In this document: in pieces, positions 25,460-34,839 of the stretch
Layout: every line of letters starts with the position of its first letter
How positions within the stretch are numbered: position 1 is the stretch's first letter
NCBI GenBank assembly: GCA_028284125.1
Contig: JANQSI010000004.1
Location: forward strand, 124,001 to 188,000
DNA: 64,000 nucleotides
Source: Cyclobacteriaceae bacterium
Lineage (GTDB): Bacteria > Bacteroidota > Bacteroidia > Cytophagales > Cyclobacteriaceae
Direction: 5' to 3'
Made by a program: the position numbers and the translations under genes
The notes under the pieces: generated by a model
What the model was told of the DNA's origin: nothing
Database searches by the model: none
Seen by the model: the letters and a program-made list of their open reading frames with translations, nothing else

Positions 25460-26245
25460 ATGATGATGCGACTAAAGTCACTACTAAAAGTCACGTTAGG
25501 TATAATCTTTCTCACCTTTTCCTTTTTGGCAACAGGTCAGTCGTTCGCCAATATTAGAGCTGAATTGATAGAAGGCCAAATGAGAATCAGATATGATCTC
25601 ATCAATGGCAACCCAAATGAGCTGTTTAGAGTCGAGCTGAGAACTAGTGTAGACAACTTCACAACCTCCATGAAAACAGCAACTGGTAATGTTGGAGAAA
25701 ATGTAAAAGCTGGAAGGAGTTTGAGTATTTTTTGGGATCCAGCTTCAGAATTACCTGAAAATTTTGATGGACAGTTGCAGTTCAAACTGGTAGGTGAACC
25801 AATGACTCCTGTAGACGAGCCAGTTGCGGAACCTGTTGAATCTGTCGCATTTAGTAATCCAAAATCTGGAAGCAAATTCAAACGAGGTAAAACCACTTTC
25901 CTAGAGTGGTCGGGAACTGGAGATGGAAATTATACACTAGAATTGTATCGTTCAGGAAATAAAATAAGTGATTTGACGAATGTCCGTGGAAGCAAATCAT
26001 TTTCCTGGTTGGTGCCCGAAAACCTAGAACCTGGGGCAGACTATGAATTGCGATTATCAGGATCAGGCGATGAAATCATAAGTGAAACATTTTCAATAAA
26101 AGGTAAAACGCCATTATTTCTTGTACTTGCACCAATAGCCGTAGCTGGAGGAGTTGCGGGAGTGTTGGTATCTGGAGGAGATGGTGATTCTAATGCTCCT
26201 GGAGGATCTGAGGAACTTCCGACACCACCAGATCCGGGTCAATAA
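25460..26245 (+). CDS. Kre9/KNH-like domain protein with C-terminal membrane segment
   Basis: Exported protein of 261 residues, first gene of a four-gene unit. A signal peptide (about 1-27) is followed by a beta domain (IRAELIEGQMRIRYDLINGNPNELFRVELR ... SIFWDPASELPENFDGQLQFKL). A Pro/Val/Glu linker leads to a Kre9/KNH-type Ig-like domain (about 132-218: FSNPKSGSKFKRGKTTFLEWSG, SFSWLVPENLEPGADYELRL). A hydrophobic helix follows (LFLVLAPIAVAGGVAGVLV), then a Pro/Gly tail. This predicts an envelope-anchored protein. Its role is unknown; fibre and T9SS genes following it suggest a surface assembly. Confidence 0.8.
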   Translation: MMMRLKSLLKVTLGIIFLTFSFLATGQSFANIRAELIEGQMRIRYDLINGNPNELFRVELRTSVDNFTTSMKTATGNVGENVKAGRSLSIFWDPASELPENFDGQLQFKLVGEPMTPVDEPVAEPVESVAFSNPKSGSKFKRGKTTFLEWSGTGDGNYTLELYRSGNKISDLTNVRGSKSFSWLVPENLEPGADYELRLSGSGDEIISETFSIKGKTPLFLVLAPIAVAGGVAGVLVSGGDGDSNAPGGSEELPTPPDPGQ

Positions 26246-26264
26246 CTCATTTAAATTAAAAACC

Positions 26265-28109
26265 ATGAAATATACGCTTACCGCTCTATTCACATTGTTT
26301 GTTTTGGTTGCCTCTGCGCAAATCCCGCAAACCTTAAGCTTTCAAGGTTTCTTAACTGATGGCAATGGTGATCCAATTACGGGCAATCGAAATTTCGATT
26401 TTGAAATACGACGTTCAACGGATAACGGAGTTGAGTGGAATGAAACGCAGACCAATGTCGCCGTGACTGATGGTTTGTATAACGTTCAGTTAGGTTCAGT
26501 TACTCCATTTTCGTTTGCCTTTGATCAGGGCTATGTATTAGAGATTACAGTTAATGATGAGACGCTGACACCAACTATCCCATTGACTTCCTCTGCATTT
26601 GCGTTAGGTGCTTTATCCGTGTTTGGGGATTCCAATGTTTTTCCATCGGGTGGAAGTGTTGGAGTTGGAACCGCATCGCCTGAACACCTCTTGGATATTC
26701 GAGGCGCAGGAGCAGATGATGGCGTAATATTTAATATCAGCAATGACGATGAATCAAGTTTTTTGAAATTATTTCCTGGAAGATCCAGCGATCCTGACCC
26801 GTTTATTGGCTGGGATGACAATGCAGCGTTACGATTTGCTACCTGGGATGATCCTACCAATTCAGCTTTTACTGAAGTAATGAGAGTTACTTCAGGCGGG
26901 AATGTGGGTATTGGAACCACGAACCCTACGAGTAGACTTCATATTGTTTCAGAGAGTGGAGGTTCGAATGCTTTCTTATCCACCGTGAAAGATGATGCAT
27001 TTAGTAGTCTGGTTTTATTTAGGGGAAATGGAAGTTTTAGTACTACAAACAACGTTTTGTCGGGAGACTTGTTAGGCACAGTATCCTTTTCAGGTCAAAC
27101 AGGACAGGCTTTTGCTACTTCAGCAGCGATAGTGGCAGAAGCTGAGGAGGATTTTGGTACTTCTATGGGAACCGGAATTAAATTCTACACAGATCGTGCC
27201 GGGGATGGTACAGTGGATATATCAACTCCCAGAATGACGATTGCCAATTATGGATGGGTTGGGATCGGAACGGAGACACCTTCTGCTGAACTAGATATAC
27301 GAGGATCAGATGATGGTGGTGGTATAAATGCTAGAATTCAGAACACGGATCCTAATGGTTGGGCCGGTCTTAATTTGAGGAATGACAATAAAAGTTATTC
27401 ATTATCGATTGGTGGGAGTACGGCAGGTACAGCGCCGGATAATCTTTACATATTTAATGGCACTTCAGGTAATGCTCCTTTTGTAGTGGCCGCATCTGAT
27501 AATGTAGGAGTGGGAATTGAAAGCCCTGTCACGACATTGCATGTGGATCATGGGGTCAATGGACCTGATGTTGATGGCCTCTCAATTTCCAGGCTTGGTG
27601 CCGACCGATGGACGTTTTTATCCGCTATGTCGGACAGTAATCTAGAGGTTTATTACAATAATGTCCTCAAAGGAGAATTTGATACTGGAAGTGGAACTTA
27701 TTTTTCGGCATCTGATAGAAGATTAAAAAGGAACATCTCGCCAGCATCTTCCTATCTCACGAAAGCTCTTTCCATACCTATCAAAGAGTTTCATTATAAA
27801 GATCAGAAGGACCTTGAGCACAAAGAGATTGGAGTTGTGGCTCAAGAGCTGTTACCTCTGTTTCCATCATTGGTTAACTCCAAAAGTGAGTTTATGACCG
27901 TCAGTTACATTGGACTTGGTCCGATTGCTATCAAAGCGATTCAGGAACAACAAGAAATTATCGACAAGCTTAAGAGAGAACTGGCTGATTCGAGAGCTGA
28001 AAACGTGAAGTTGGAATCAAAAGTTGAAGAGCTTTCTTCTTCAATCAATCACATTGAAGAAGTGTTAAACATTAAACCTGGTTCGGCTTCAAAAGCTAAA
28101 AACAAGTAA
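26265..28109 (+). CDS. Fibre protein with C-terminal S74 intramolecular chaperone domain
   Basis: Exported protein of 614 residues, start MKYTLTALFTLFVLVASAQ (signal peptide); the frame is open 37 codons further upstream but only over the preceding gene. After an N-terminal beta module (TLSFQGFLTDGNGDPITG), repeated segments of the form VGVGTASPEHLLDIRG, VGIGTTNPTSRLHI and VGIGTETPSAELDIRG make a fibre shaft. Residues about 520-580 are the endosialidase-type chaperone: SASDRRLKRNISPASSYLTK, EIGVVAQELLPLFPSLV and the Ser preceding DRRLKRNI. In phage fibres this domain trimerises the shaft and then cuts itself off. A C-terminal coiled coil follows (about 570-605). The stop overlaps the next start by one base. 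Confidence 0.9.
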   Translation: MKYTLTALFTLFVLVASAQIPQTLSFQGFLTDGNGDPITGNRNFDFEIRRSTDNGVEWNETQTNVAVTDGLYNVQLGSVTPFSFAFDQGYVLEITVNDETLTPTIPLTSSAFALGALSVFGDSNVFPSGGSVGVGTASPEHLLDIRGAGADDGVIFNISNDDESSFLKLFPGRSSDPDPFIGWDDNAALRFATWDDPTNSAFTEVMRVTSGGNVGIGTTNPTSRLHIVSESGGSNAFLSTVKDDAFSSLVLFRGNGSFSTTNNVLSGDLLGTVSFSGQTGQAFATSAAIVAEAEEDFGTSMGTGIKFYTDRAGDGTVDISTPRMTIANYGWVGIGTETPSAELDIRGSDDGGGINARIQNTDPNGWAGLNLRNDNKSYSLSIGGSTAGTAPDNLYIFNGTSGNAPFVVAASDNVGVGIESPVTTLHVDHGVNGPDVDGLSISRLGADRWTFLSAMSDSNLEVYYNNVLKGEFDTGSGTYFSASDRRLKRNISPASSYLTKALSIPIKEFHYKDQKDLEHKEIGVVAQELLPLFPSLVNSKSEFMTVSYIGLGPIAIKAIQEQQEIIDKLKRELADSRAENVKLESKVEELSSSINHIEEVLNIKPGSASKAKNK

Positions 28110-29968
28110 TGAGGTCTAATGAGACATATCGACGATTAACTAGACACACTATTGGCTTAGTGTTGACATTGATTTATGTCGCATCGTTTGCTCAGACATC
28201 ACATACGAAAACCACATTTGACAATGGTAGCGGAACTACCTCAGGATCCACAGTAAGCACCAGAGTCAGTATTGGGTTGCCATTTGTTGGAACTGCTAGC
28301 AGCACCAATCATAACTTGTCGGCGGGTTTTATTAGTGAGACTGTCGAAGCACTTGCGTCTGCATCTATTGTTCAAGAAAGCATTCCCAGGTTTTATGAGC
28401 TTGGCACGGGAGGCTTGACACTTTCGGTAACTGTGAATGATGAAAACCTTGTCAATCAGGTAGCGATTGAGTTTAGAAAGCTCTCTTCACCTAGTGACAC
28501 CCCAACTCAGCAAACGATTACGTCAGATGGTAGCAACAATTATTCAGTAACTATACCAGACGCTGCATTCGGTGACGACATTGGCTTGATTTATAATTTT
28601 ACTGTTTCGAGCTTGAATGGAGCTGAAGTCGAAAGGGCAGATATTACCTACTTGGCTGTGACTGCTGGATCAGAACCAATTCCCAACCTAAGCTTTGGTT
28701 CTTCGGTTAGCAACTACCAAATCATTTCAATTCCATATGAACTGGACAATCGATCGGTACTCAACGTATTTGATGAGTTAGCTCCCTACGACAATACCAA
28801 ATGGAGGTTTTTTACCTACTTGAATGGACAGACCACAGAATTTGGAGCGTTTACCAATATTGATGTTGGCAGAGGCTACTGGTTGATTGTCGCTGATCAA
28901 ACGACTATTTCAATCGGAGCTGGAAACTTGCCCACAGCTACTCCAACTTCACCTTTTGAGATTACACTCGAACCTGGGTGGAATCAGATTGGAAATCCAT
29001 ACACCTACACCATTGATTGGAATGGCATATTGCAACATAATGGCAATCCGACAGGCATTAGTGATTTGTTTCAACTTGCCGGCTCAACACTTGGGACGAA
29101 CAATACACTCGCAACTTTTAGAGGCGGATTTGTAGAAAATACGAACAGTTCGGCAGTTGTTATTCAGCTTCCGCTGGATCGAAGCGCAATTGGTGGAAGA
29201 TTGGGTGGAAGGTTGTCTGATGAACCTGCAAATCATATTGATGCAGTTGAATGGTCGGTTGGTCTGTCAATTTCAGATGGTGAATTTAGTAATCGACTGG
29301 GAGGTATTGGAATGCATCCAAACGCTAGTCCAATGCAAGATCACTACGATATTTCTCTTTTCCCAGCGCCATTCGAAATGGCGGAAATCAAGTTTGATGT
29401 CAATGGAAAAAACCTAAGTAGAAATATCGTTCCACCAGCTTCTGGGTTCGTTTGGGAGTTTGAGATCACAGAAGCCTCTAATACAGTTGAATTGACCTGG
29501 GACAATTCCTATTTCGGAACAAACGAGATGAATCTAATTCTTTTGGATTTAGATGCAGGAAGAAAAATTAATATGCGAGAAACAGATTCATATTCTATTG
29601 CTTCAACTGAACCAAGAAACTTCAAGATTGCCTACGGAACGCTTGATTTTATAGAAGAAAATACCCTTCCATCCAATTTTGGATTGGGTGATCTTTACCC
29701 AAACCCGTTTTATTCAGAACTGAACATTCCGCTCACGATTAAAGGAAGTAGAGAAGGGAAATACGCAATTGACATTGGGATTCATGATTTATCTGGCCGG
29801 AAAATGACCAACGTTTGGAGTGGTGACTTACGACCGGGATTTCATGAAATCAAATGGAGACGTGATTTGAATACCATACAAATGCCTACTGGCGTTTATT
29901 ATATAGTTATGACTGTCGCCGAAAATGGCGATGATAGCATTTTAACAAAAAAAATTATTCTAAAGTAA
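28109..29968 (+). CDS. Surface protein with type IX secretion C-terminal sorting domain
   Basis: Protein of 619 residues. A signal peptide (about 1-28, ending VASFAQ) is followed by beta-rich Ig/fibronectin-like regions. One holds LVNQVAIEFRKLSSPSDTPTQQ and another LEPGWNQIGNPYTYTIDW, a motif seen in large Bacteroidota surface proteins. The last 80 residues are a T9SS type A sorting domain: GLGDLYPNPFYSELNIPL, YAIDIGIHDLSGRKM and MPTGVYYIVMTVAENG, ending KKIILK. This predicts export through the outer membrane and probable attachment to A-LPS. The start ATG overlaps the stop of the fibre gene (TAATG), so translation is coupled. Confidence 0.9.
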   Translation: MRSNETYRRLTRHTIGLVLTLIYVASFAQTSHTKTTFDNGSGTTSGSTVSTRVSIGLPFVGTASSTNHNLSAGFISETVEALASASIVQESIPRFYELGTGGLTLSVTVNDENLVNQVAIEFRKLSSPSDTPTQQTITSDGSNNYSVTIPDAAFGDDIGLIYNFTVSSLNGAEVERADITYLAVTAGSEPIPNLSFGSSVSNYQIISIPYELDNRSVLNVFDELAPYDNTKWRFFTYLNGQTTEFGAFTNIDVGRGYWLIVADQTTISIGAGNLPTATPTSPFEITLEPGWNQIGNPYTYTIDWNGILQHNGNPTGISDLFQLAGSTLGTNNTLATFRGGFVENTNSSAVVIQLPLDRSAIGGRLGGRLSDEPANHIDAVEWSVGLSISDGEFSNRLGGIGMHPNASPMQDHYDISLFPAPFEMAEIKFDVNGKNLSRNIVPPASGFVWEFEITEASNTVELTWDNSYFGTNEMNLILLDLDAGRKINMRETDSYSIASTEPRNFKIAYGTLDFIEENTLPSNFGLGDLYPNPFYSELNIPLTIKGSREGKYAIDIGIHDLSGRKMTNVWSGDLRPGFHEIKWRRDLNTIQMPTGVYYIVMTVAENGDDSILTKKIILK

Positions 29969-29974
29969 AGAGAT

Positions 29975-30802
29975 ATGAGAAAGCTAATGATCCTATTCTC
30001 GTTGCTCATTCCTGTGCTCATGATGGCACAGCAATTTGATGGATATAGCAACATGGTGGCTGTCGATCTCAAGAAAGATGGAAAAGTTGTCACCAAAGGA
30101 AAGTATTACGCACTTCTTATTGGAGTGAACGATTATGATGATCCGGAAATCTTGGATCTGGATGAACCTCTAGATGACGTTTTGAATATGTCCGAGATTT
30201 TGGCTAATAACTACACGTTCGAAAAGTCTGACATTAGGATTTTGAAGAATCCCACGCGTGCTGACATGATTGTTGCATTGGATGATTTATCCGCTTCGAT
30301 TACGGAGAAGGATAACTTAATGATCTTTTATGCGGGTCACGGTTATTACAATGAACAAACTAGTCAGGGGTTTTGGCTACCATCGGATGCGCAGAAAAAC
30401 AACACGGCCAATTGGTTTAGGAATAGCACTTTGACTGATTATATCGGTGCAATTCCTTCGAAACACACCTTATTGGTTTCTGATGCGTGTTTTAGCGGTA
30501 GCATTTTCAAGACGAGAAAAGCGTTTAACAATGCCTCGATGGCCTATTATCGTTTGAACGCTGTTAAGAGCCGAAAAGGAATGACCAGCGGAACGCTCAA
30601 TGAAGTCCCTGATAAAAGTGTCTTTACGAGGTATTTAAAAACCAGGCTGGAGGAAAACACGAATAAGTATATGTCCTCCGAAGAACTGTTTTCATCCTTC
30701 AAAATAGCTGTAATGAACAACAGCAAAAACATCCCTCAGTATGGAGAAATCCAAAATGTGGGCGATGAAGGCGGTGATTTTGTTTTTATTCGAAAGGAGT
30801 AA
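29975..30802 (+). CDS. Exported caspase-like peptidase (C14 family)
   Basis: Cysteine peptidase of the caspase/metacaspase clan, 275 residues. The fold is clear: YYALLIGVNDYDDPEI (first strand), ADMIVALDDLSASITEKDNLMIFYAGHGYY with catalytic His122, then LLVSDACFSGS with catalytic Cys172. An N-terminal signal peptide (about 1-19, LIPVLMMAQ) predicts secretion to the periplasm, unlike cytoplasmic defence caspases. It has no fused sensor domain. Its gene lies 6 bases after the T9SS-sorted protein gene and ends a four-gene unit, so a processing role on the surface proteins made by that unit is the simplest idea. Metacaspases cut after Arg/Lys. Confidence 0.92.
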   Translation: MRKLMILFSLLIPVLMMAQQFDGYSNMVAVDLKKDGKVVTKGKYYALLIGVNDYDDPEILDLDEPLDDVLNMSEILANNYTFEKSDIRILKNPTRADMIVALDDLSASITEKDNLMIFYAGHGYYNEQTSQGFWLPSDAQKNNTANWFRNSTLTDYIGAIPSKHTLLVSDACFSGSIFKTRKAFNNASMAYYRLNAVKSRKGMTSGTLNEVPDKSVFTRYLKTRLEENTNKYMSSEELFSSFKIAVMNNSKNIPQYGEIQNVGDEGGDFVFIRKE

Positions 30803-30853
30803 CCTCTGAATGTAAAATTCACCCAGATATCCATGTAGTTCCAGAACAGAGGC

Positions 30854-31276
30854 TTAATCGTCTTGAGCAAGTGTTTTGACGTACATCACAACGCTCCAGA
30901 TTTCTTCTTCTGTTAACATGGTTTTGAATGGTTGCATCAAACCTCTGCCTTCGGACAGTTTCCAGAAGATTGCACCATCTGTTTGTGTCAGAAAGTCCTC
31001 TTTGGTAAAATTCTTAGGCTTTTGTTCCAGGGATTCAGCAATGTTTGTTTCAGCATTACCGTAGGTGCCGTGACAAACAACGCATTCTGCTGTATAGATC
31101 GCTTTACCTTTATCCAACACAGCTTTACCTTCTTCAAGCGGGTTAACCAATTTATCAGCTTCAGGTGGGGCTACCCATGGAGTTTGTTGACCTGTTGCAT
31201 CCTGTGCGAAGGAGTTGAATGACAATATTGAAAGAACCACGATTGTGGAGAATAGGATCGTTTTTGATTTTTTCAT
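30854..31276 (-). CDS. Exported mono-haem cytochrome c
   Basis: Periplasmic electron carrier of 140 residues with signal peptide (about 1-24, NSFAQ). The haem motif is CVVCH (Cys65, Cys68, His69), and the axial methionine is probably the Met in GRGLMQPF. A class I layout is clear: helix GKAIYTAECVVCHG and final helix LTEEEIWSVVMYVKTLAQ. No terminal oxidase or other respiratory genes are beside it. It is convergent with the caspase gene. Confidence 0.93.
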   Translation of the reverse strand: MKKSKTILFSTIVVLSILSFNSFAQDATGQQTPWVAPPEADKLVNPLEEGKAVLDKGKAIYTAECVVCHGTYGNAETNIAESLEQKPKNFTKEDFLTQTDGAIFWKLSEGRGLMQPFKTMLTEEEIWSVVMYVKTLAQDD

Positions 31277-31376
31277 GATTTAGACGTTTTTGTACTTTCC
31301 AAGATTGAATAATTTCGGAGGTCTTGAAATGACTCACGTCAGAGTAGGAATTGAAATTAATCAATCATCATTGCAG

Positions 31377-34046
31377 CTAATCTTCCTCCTTTAAGATCAT
31401 CGCTGGGTTTGCATTGATTACTCTCATCGTATGATTTAATGTAGATATCACAATGATTATGAACGTAATCACGAAGGGGACGAGAAAATAGAATAGGCCA
31501 AGTTGAATTCTGTTTTCAAAGCCGTTAAGCCAATTTCTCATGAAGTATATGGCAAATGGGATGGCAACTGCAAACGATATCGCATTGATCAAAAAATATT
31601 CTTTGTTGAGTATTAGAAAAAGTGTAGAGGATTTTGCCCCAAGCACTTTTCTCACACATATTTCCTTAATTCTTTGATTGAGTATAAATGAAGCAAGGCC
31701 CAATAATCCTAGCATTGCAATTATTACCGCGATGCTTGTAAAAATGGTAAATAGTGATCTGAATCGTTGCTCATTTTCATATTGTGCAATGAAAACGTCT
31801 TTGACTATTTGACTTTGGAAAGGGACATCAGGAAAAATTACAGAAAATACATTTTCCATTTCTTCGATGGACTCAGACAGGTTCTTTGTATCTATGGTGA
31901 GAGCTACATTTCCGGCTGTTAATGCTGTATCCAGATTGAATGAAAAAGGTTCGAGCGCAAATTGTACACCACGTTGATAAAAATCAGATACCACTCCAAT
32001 AACTTCGTATGTAGTACCCGCGAAACTAATTTTCTTACCCAGCGCTTCTTCTGCTGTCTGGTATCCGAGCCTTTCAACTGAGTTGAGATTTAGTATAATG
32101 GCGTCCTCTTCCTTTCCGAAAGATCGATCAAATAAGCGTCCGGCAACAAGTTCAATTCCATAGAGATCGAAATAGTCGTGATCAACAACTGTTCTGTGAA
32201 TAAAGATTCCAGCCTTTTCTGCATTCGTTCCTTCCGTTGAATTTCTCCAATTGTTGAGAACTCCTGGTACCAGCGACCCAATCGAAATTTTGTTTACACC
32301 CGGTATTTGTCTCAATTCATTTTTCAGGGTGTTCATTTTGCTTTTTAGATCATTTGTCGATTGAGTATTTACTGGACTCTGAAGAGTAATGGTTTTGTCA
32401 ATGTCAATTCCCAAATCATGCCCAATCATATAAGTCATCTGATTATGAACAATCATTAGCCCGGATAGGAGGAAAATTGTGAAGATGAATTGAACTCCAA
32501 CCAGAATTCGTCTGAGTGCTACGCCTTTTGATGAGTTTTTGAATCGACCTTTTAAAACGTCAATTGATTTGTAATTAGAGAGAACATGAGAAGGGTATAG
32601 CCCCGACAAAAAACTTCCAATAAAGACAATCCCGATCATAGAAACGATCAGTGATATGTTTTGAAAATAGTTGTCAAAGAATTGAACTCCAGAAATTTTC
32701 TCAAGGGCCGAAGAGAGTGGTATAAGCAGCAAAAACGCAAGGACGAAAGAAACAAAATTGAGCAAAAGTGCTTCAATTTGAAATTGTGTTTTTAATTGAA
32801 GCGTGCCAGATCCCAGCACCTTTCGTATGCCTACTTCTTTACCTCTAGATACCGATTTGGCGGTGTTTAGGTTTATATAATTTATCCATCCGATAACCAA
32901 TATGCATATTGCTACAATCGCAAAAAGGTTAATGATCTTGACATCATTTACAGGAGATATCTCCCTTTCGATTCCCGCTGTGGTGTGAATATCTGAGATG
33001 GGTTGTAGAATGACATCATGATTTTGATTGAGTCGTTCGTTGAGTTCCTTTCGATATTCATTTACTAATTGATTGGTTTTAGTTTCAACCACTTCAGGGT
33101 CAGCCAGTTCGTCGAGAAGGAGATAGGTATGAAAGGTTAGCCATCTCCATCTCAATTGTTCTACTGTGAAATTTGGCCCGAAAAACTGCTGTTCATCGGC
33201 CATTCGCACCAATTTTTGAACGGGAAATACTACATCCGCTCTAAGATGCGTGTTGAGTGGAAAGTCTTCGAATACCCCAGCAACTTTAACGGTCCAATCT
33301 TGACCAGCCACACCCGACACCTCCATGGTCTTGTTTAATGCATCTCCGGATGGGAAAATCTTTAGGGCTGTACTTACCGAAAGGTAGATAGAATTTAAAC
33401 CTGGCTCAGATTCCATATTACCAGATGAAAATGGGAAGCTGAACATTTCAAAGAATTCCGGGGAGACGAAAAGTACTTCATCTTCAAGAAATTGCTGTTC
33501 GTCAAATTCCAATCGAGCAGAATTAGCAGTAAAAACCTGAGTTGATTGAATTACTTCAGGGATTTCATTTGAGTAATCTTCTTTCGCCCCGTAAAAGGTA
33601 GTTGCACTTAGTGAGGTAGTCGAGGAAGTTGTCATTTTGTTGGTGACTCGAAAGAGTTGCTCTCTTTTTTCATGAAAATCATCGTAACTCTTCTCGAATT
33701 GCACATATTGGATGATTGCCAGGAATGCAACAAAACTCACGACCAAACCAGTAGTGCTCACTGCAGTATTAACTTTATTTCTAGTGATGTTTCTGATAGA
33801 AATTTTGAAGTAGTTTTTCCAGATGCTCATGCTTGAATATTTTTTGTTGTTTGCGAGGTGTAGAAGTATTGGGAAACGAACGAAACCCAATCCACCGAAC
33901 AAGAATTTTAAATTGGCTTTCCACTTACCCTGATTGGAATAATTGTTATTGAACTCTTCAAGAAGGTCGCCATAGATGCCATTGAAAAGATCAGCGTGCA
34001 GTAATTTCTTAAGAAGCCATGACACAAAAGGAGGTGGTTTATGCAT
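31377..34046 (-). CDS. FtsX-like ABC permease with N-terminal prefix domain
   Basis: Inner-membrane protein of 889 residues. Residues 1-80 are the permease prefix domain (PPPFVSWLLKKLLHADLF, then GIYGDLLEEFNNNY). MSIWKNYFKISIRNITRNKVN begins the MacB-type core: TM1, a large periplasmic domain, three TM helices about residue 375-500, then a second TM1-domain-three-TM set ending VINANPAMILKEED. FtsX motifs include YINLNTAKSVSRGKEVGIRKVLG and NQRIKEICVRKVLGA. MacB/LolCE relatives move no substrate through the membrane but transmit force to the periplasm with a separate ATPase, which is not encoded here. The PadR gene precedes it by 2 bases. Confidence 0.9.
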   Translation of the reverse strand: MHKPPPFVSWLLKKLLHADLFNGIYGDLLEEFNNNYSNQGKWKANLKFLFGGLGFVRFPILLHLANNKKYSSMSIWKNYFKISIRNITRNKVNTAVSTTGLVVSFVAFLAIIQYVQFEKSYDDFHEKREQLFRVTNKMTTSSTTSLSATTFYGAKEDYSNEIPEVIQSTQVFTANSARLEFDEQQFLEDEVLFVSPEFFEMFSFPFSSGNMESEPGLNSIYLSVSTALKIFPSGDALNKTMEVSGVAGQDWTVKVAGVFEDFPLNTHLRADVVFPVQKLVRMADEQQFFGPNFTVEQLRWRWLTFHTYLLLDELADPEVVETKTNQLVNEYRKELNERLNQNHDVILQPISDIHTTAGIEREISPVNDVKIINLFAIVAICILVIGWINYINLNTAKSVSRGKEVGIRKVLGSGTLQLKTQFQIEALLLNFVSFVLAFLLLIPLSSALEKISGVQFFDNYFQNISLIVSMIGIVFIGSFLSGLYPSHVLSNYKSIDVLKGRFKNSSKGVALRRILVGVQFIFTIFLLSGLMIVHNQMTYMIGHDLGIDIDKTITLQSPVNTQSTNDLKSKMNTLKNELRQIPGVNKISIGSLVPGVLNNWRNSTEGTNAEKAGIFIHRTVVDHDYFDLYGIELVAGRLFDRSFGKEEDAIILNLNSVERLGYQTAEEALGKKISFAGTTYEVIGVVSDFYQRGVQFALEPFSFNLDTALTAGNVALTIDTKNLSESIEEMENVFSVIFPDVPFQSQIVKDVFIAQYENEQRFRSLFTIFTSIAVIIAMLGLLGLASFILNQRIKEICVRKVLGAKSSTLFLILNKEYFLINAISFAVAIPFAIYFMRNWLNGFENRIQLGLFYFLVPFVITFIIIVISTLNHTMRVINANPAMILKEED

Positions 34047-34048
34047 AG

Positions 34049-34381
34049 CTATTGATTGAGACTAAGATCGTACATTCCATTCCATAGCTGGTTTCTTGTA
34101 GTCCTGACTTCATCCAGTGTTTTAGCTCCATGAGCAGTAATTGAGAAAATCAACTTCGGCCTTCCACCACGCTCATTGTTTGCAGATTTGTCGTAAGCTG
34201 AAGTCACAAATCCTTTCTTCTCTAATCGTTGAAGCGTGGCATGAACGGCACTAATGCTAAGAGGTCGATCAAGCTTATCTTTAATAAACTCCTTGATTGC
34301 TAGCCCATATGCTTCATGGTCCAGGTTTCCTATTACGAGGAGGACTAACTCCTGCAGTTCTCCAAGGCCTTTTTCTTTCAT
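34049..34381 (-). CDS. PadR-family transcriptional regulator
   Basis: Winged-helix repressor of 110 residues. The fold is seen in LGELQELVLLVIGNLDHEAYGLAIKEFI, then LSISAVHATLQRLEKKGFVTSAYD and the wing GGRPKLIFSITAHGAKTLDEVR. It lacks the long C-terminal dimerisation helices of larger PadR proteins, like other small PadR proteins. It is coupled to the following permease gene (2-base gap), and likely regulates it. A second PadR-permease pair is at 44875-47861. Confidence 0.93.
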   Translation of the reverse strand: MKEKGLGELQELVLLVIGNLDHEAYGLAIKEFIKDKLDRPLSISAVHATLQRLEKKGFVTSAYDKSANNERGGRPKLIFSITAHGAKTLDEVRTTRNQLWNGMYDLSLNQ

Positions 34382-34500
34382 AAAGTATGAATACGAACCA
34401 AAAATAAGGTTGTTTCATTTTTGTAGAATTACTTATAAGGCAAGGAAATAGTGTTGTTATAATAATTCCAAAAAATTAGAGGCCATTTTAGGAAATGAAA

Positions 34501-34839
34501 TTATGCTTCTTCCTCAGGAATAATTATGGTCGGCTTGTGGTTTTTAGCTTCTTCAAAATCCATAGAGCAATAAGAAACGACAATCACTACATCTCCAACC
34601 TCAGCTTTTCGGGCTGCAGGACCATTCAAGCAAATGATTCCTGAACCTCTTTCACCTTTTATGACATAGGTGTCAAACCGTTCACCATTATTGACATTTA
34701 AGATCTGTACCTTTTCATTCTCAATGATGTTGGCCTTATCCATTAAATCTTCATCAATAGTGATTGAACCCACATAATTGAGGTTCGCTTCTGTCACAGT
34801 GACACGATGTATTTTAGATTTTAGGATTTCTATGTACAT
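34501..34839 (-). CDS. panD: Aspartate 1-decarboxylase (pantothenate pathway)
   Basis: Converts L-aspartate to beta-alanine for pantothenate and CoA synthesis; cytoplasmic. The 112-residue pyruvoyl-dependent proenzyme shows [20 protein letters not shown] with the self-cleavage site Gly24-Ser25, [42 protein letters not shown] and [10 protein letters not shown]. Length is slightly below the usual 117-127. No other pan genes flank it. Confidence 0.96.
   Translation of the reverse strand: MYIEILKSKIHRVTVTEANLNYVGSITIDEDLMDKANIIENEKVQILNVNNGERFDTYVIKGERGSGIICLNGPAARKAEVGDVVIVVSYCSMDFEEAKNHKPTIIIPEEEA

Noticed and set aside
16698..30802. Prophage, because of phage-fibre repeats and an S74 domain
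   Set aside because: No capsid, terminase, portal, integrase or lysis genes are present; both fibre proteins have bacterial signal peptides and Bacteroidota-type N-terminal modules.
29975..30802. Caspase gene as part of a known antiphage defence system (CBASS, Thoeris-like or gasdermin)
   Set aside because: There is no cyclase, gasdermin, TIR or STAND partner nearby, and the peptidase has a signal peptide, which argues for an envelope role.
30790..30852. CCTCTG ... CAGAGG inverted repeat between the caspase and cytochrome c genes as a bidirectional terminator
   Set aside because: The stem is only 6-7 bases with a loop of about 40 bases and no T-run.
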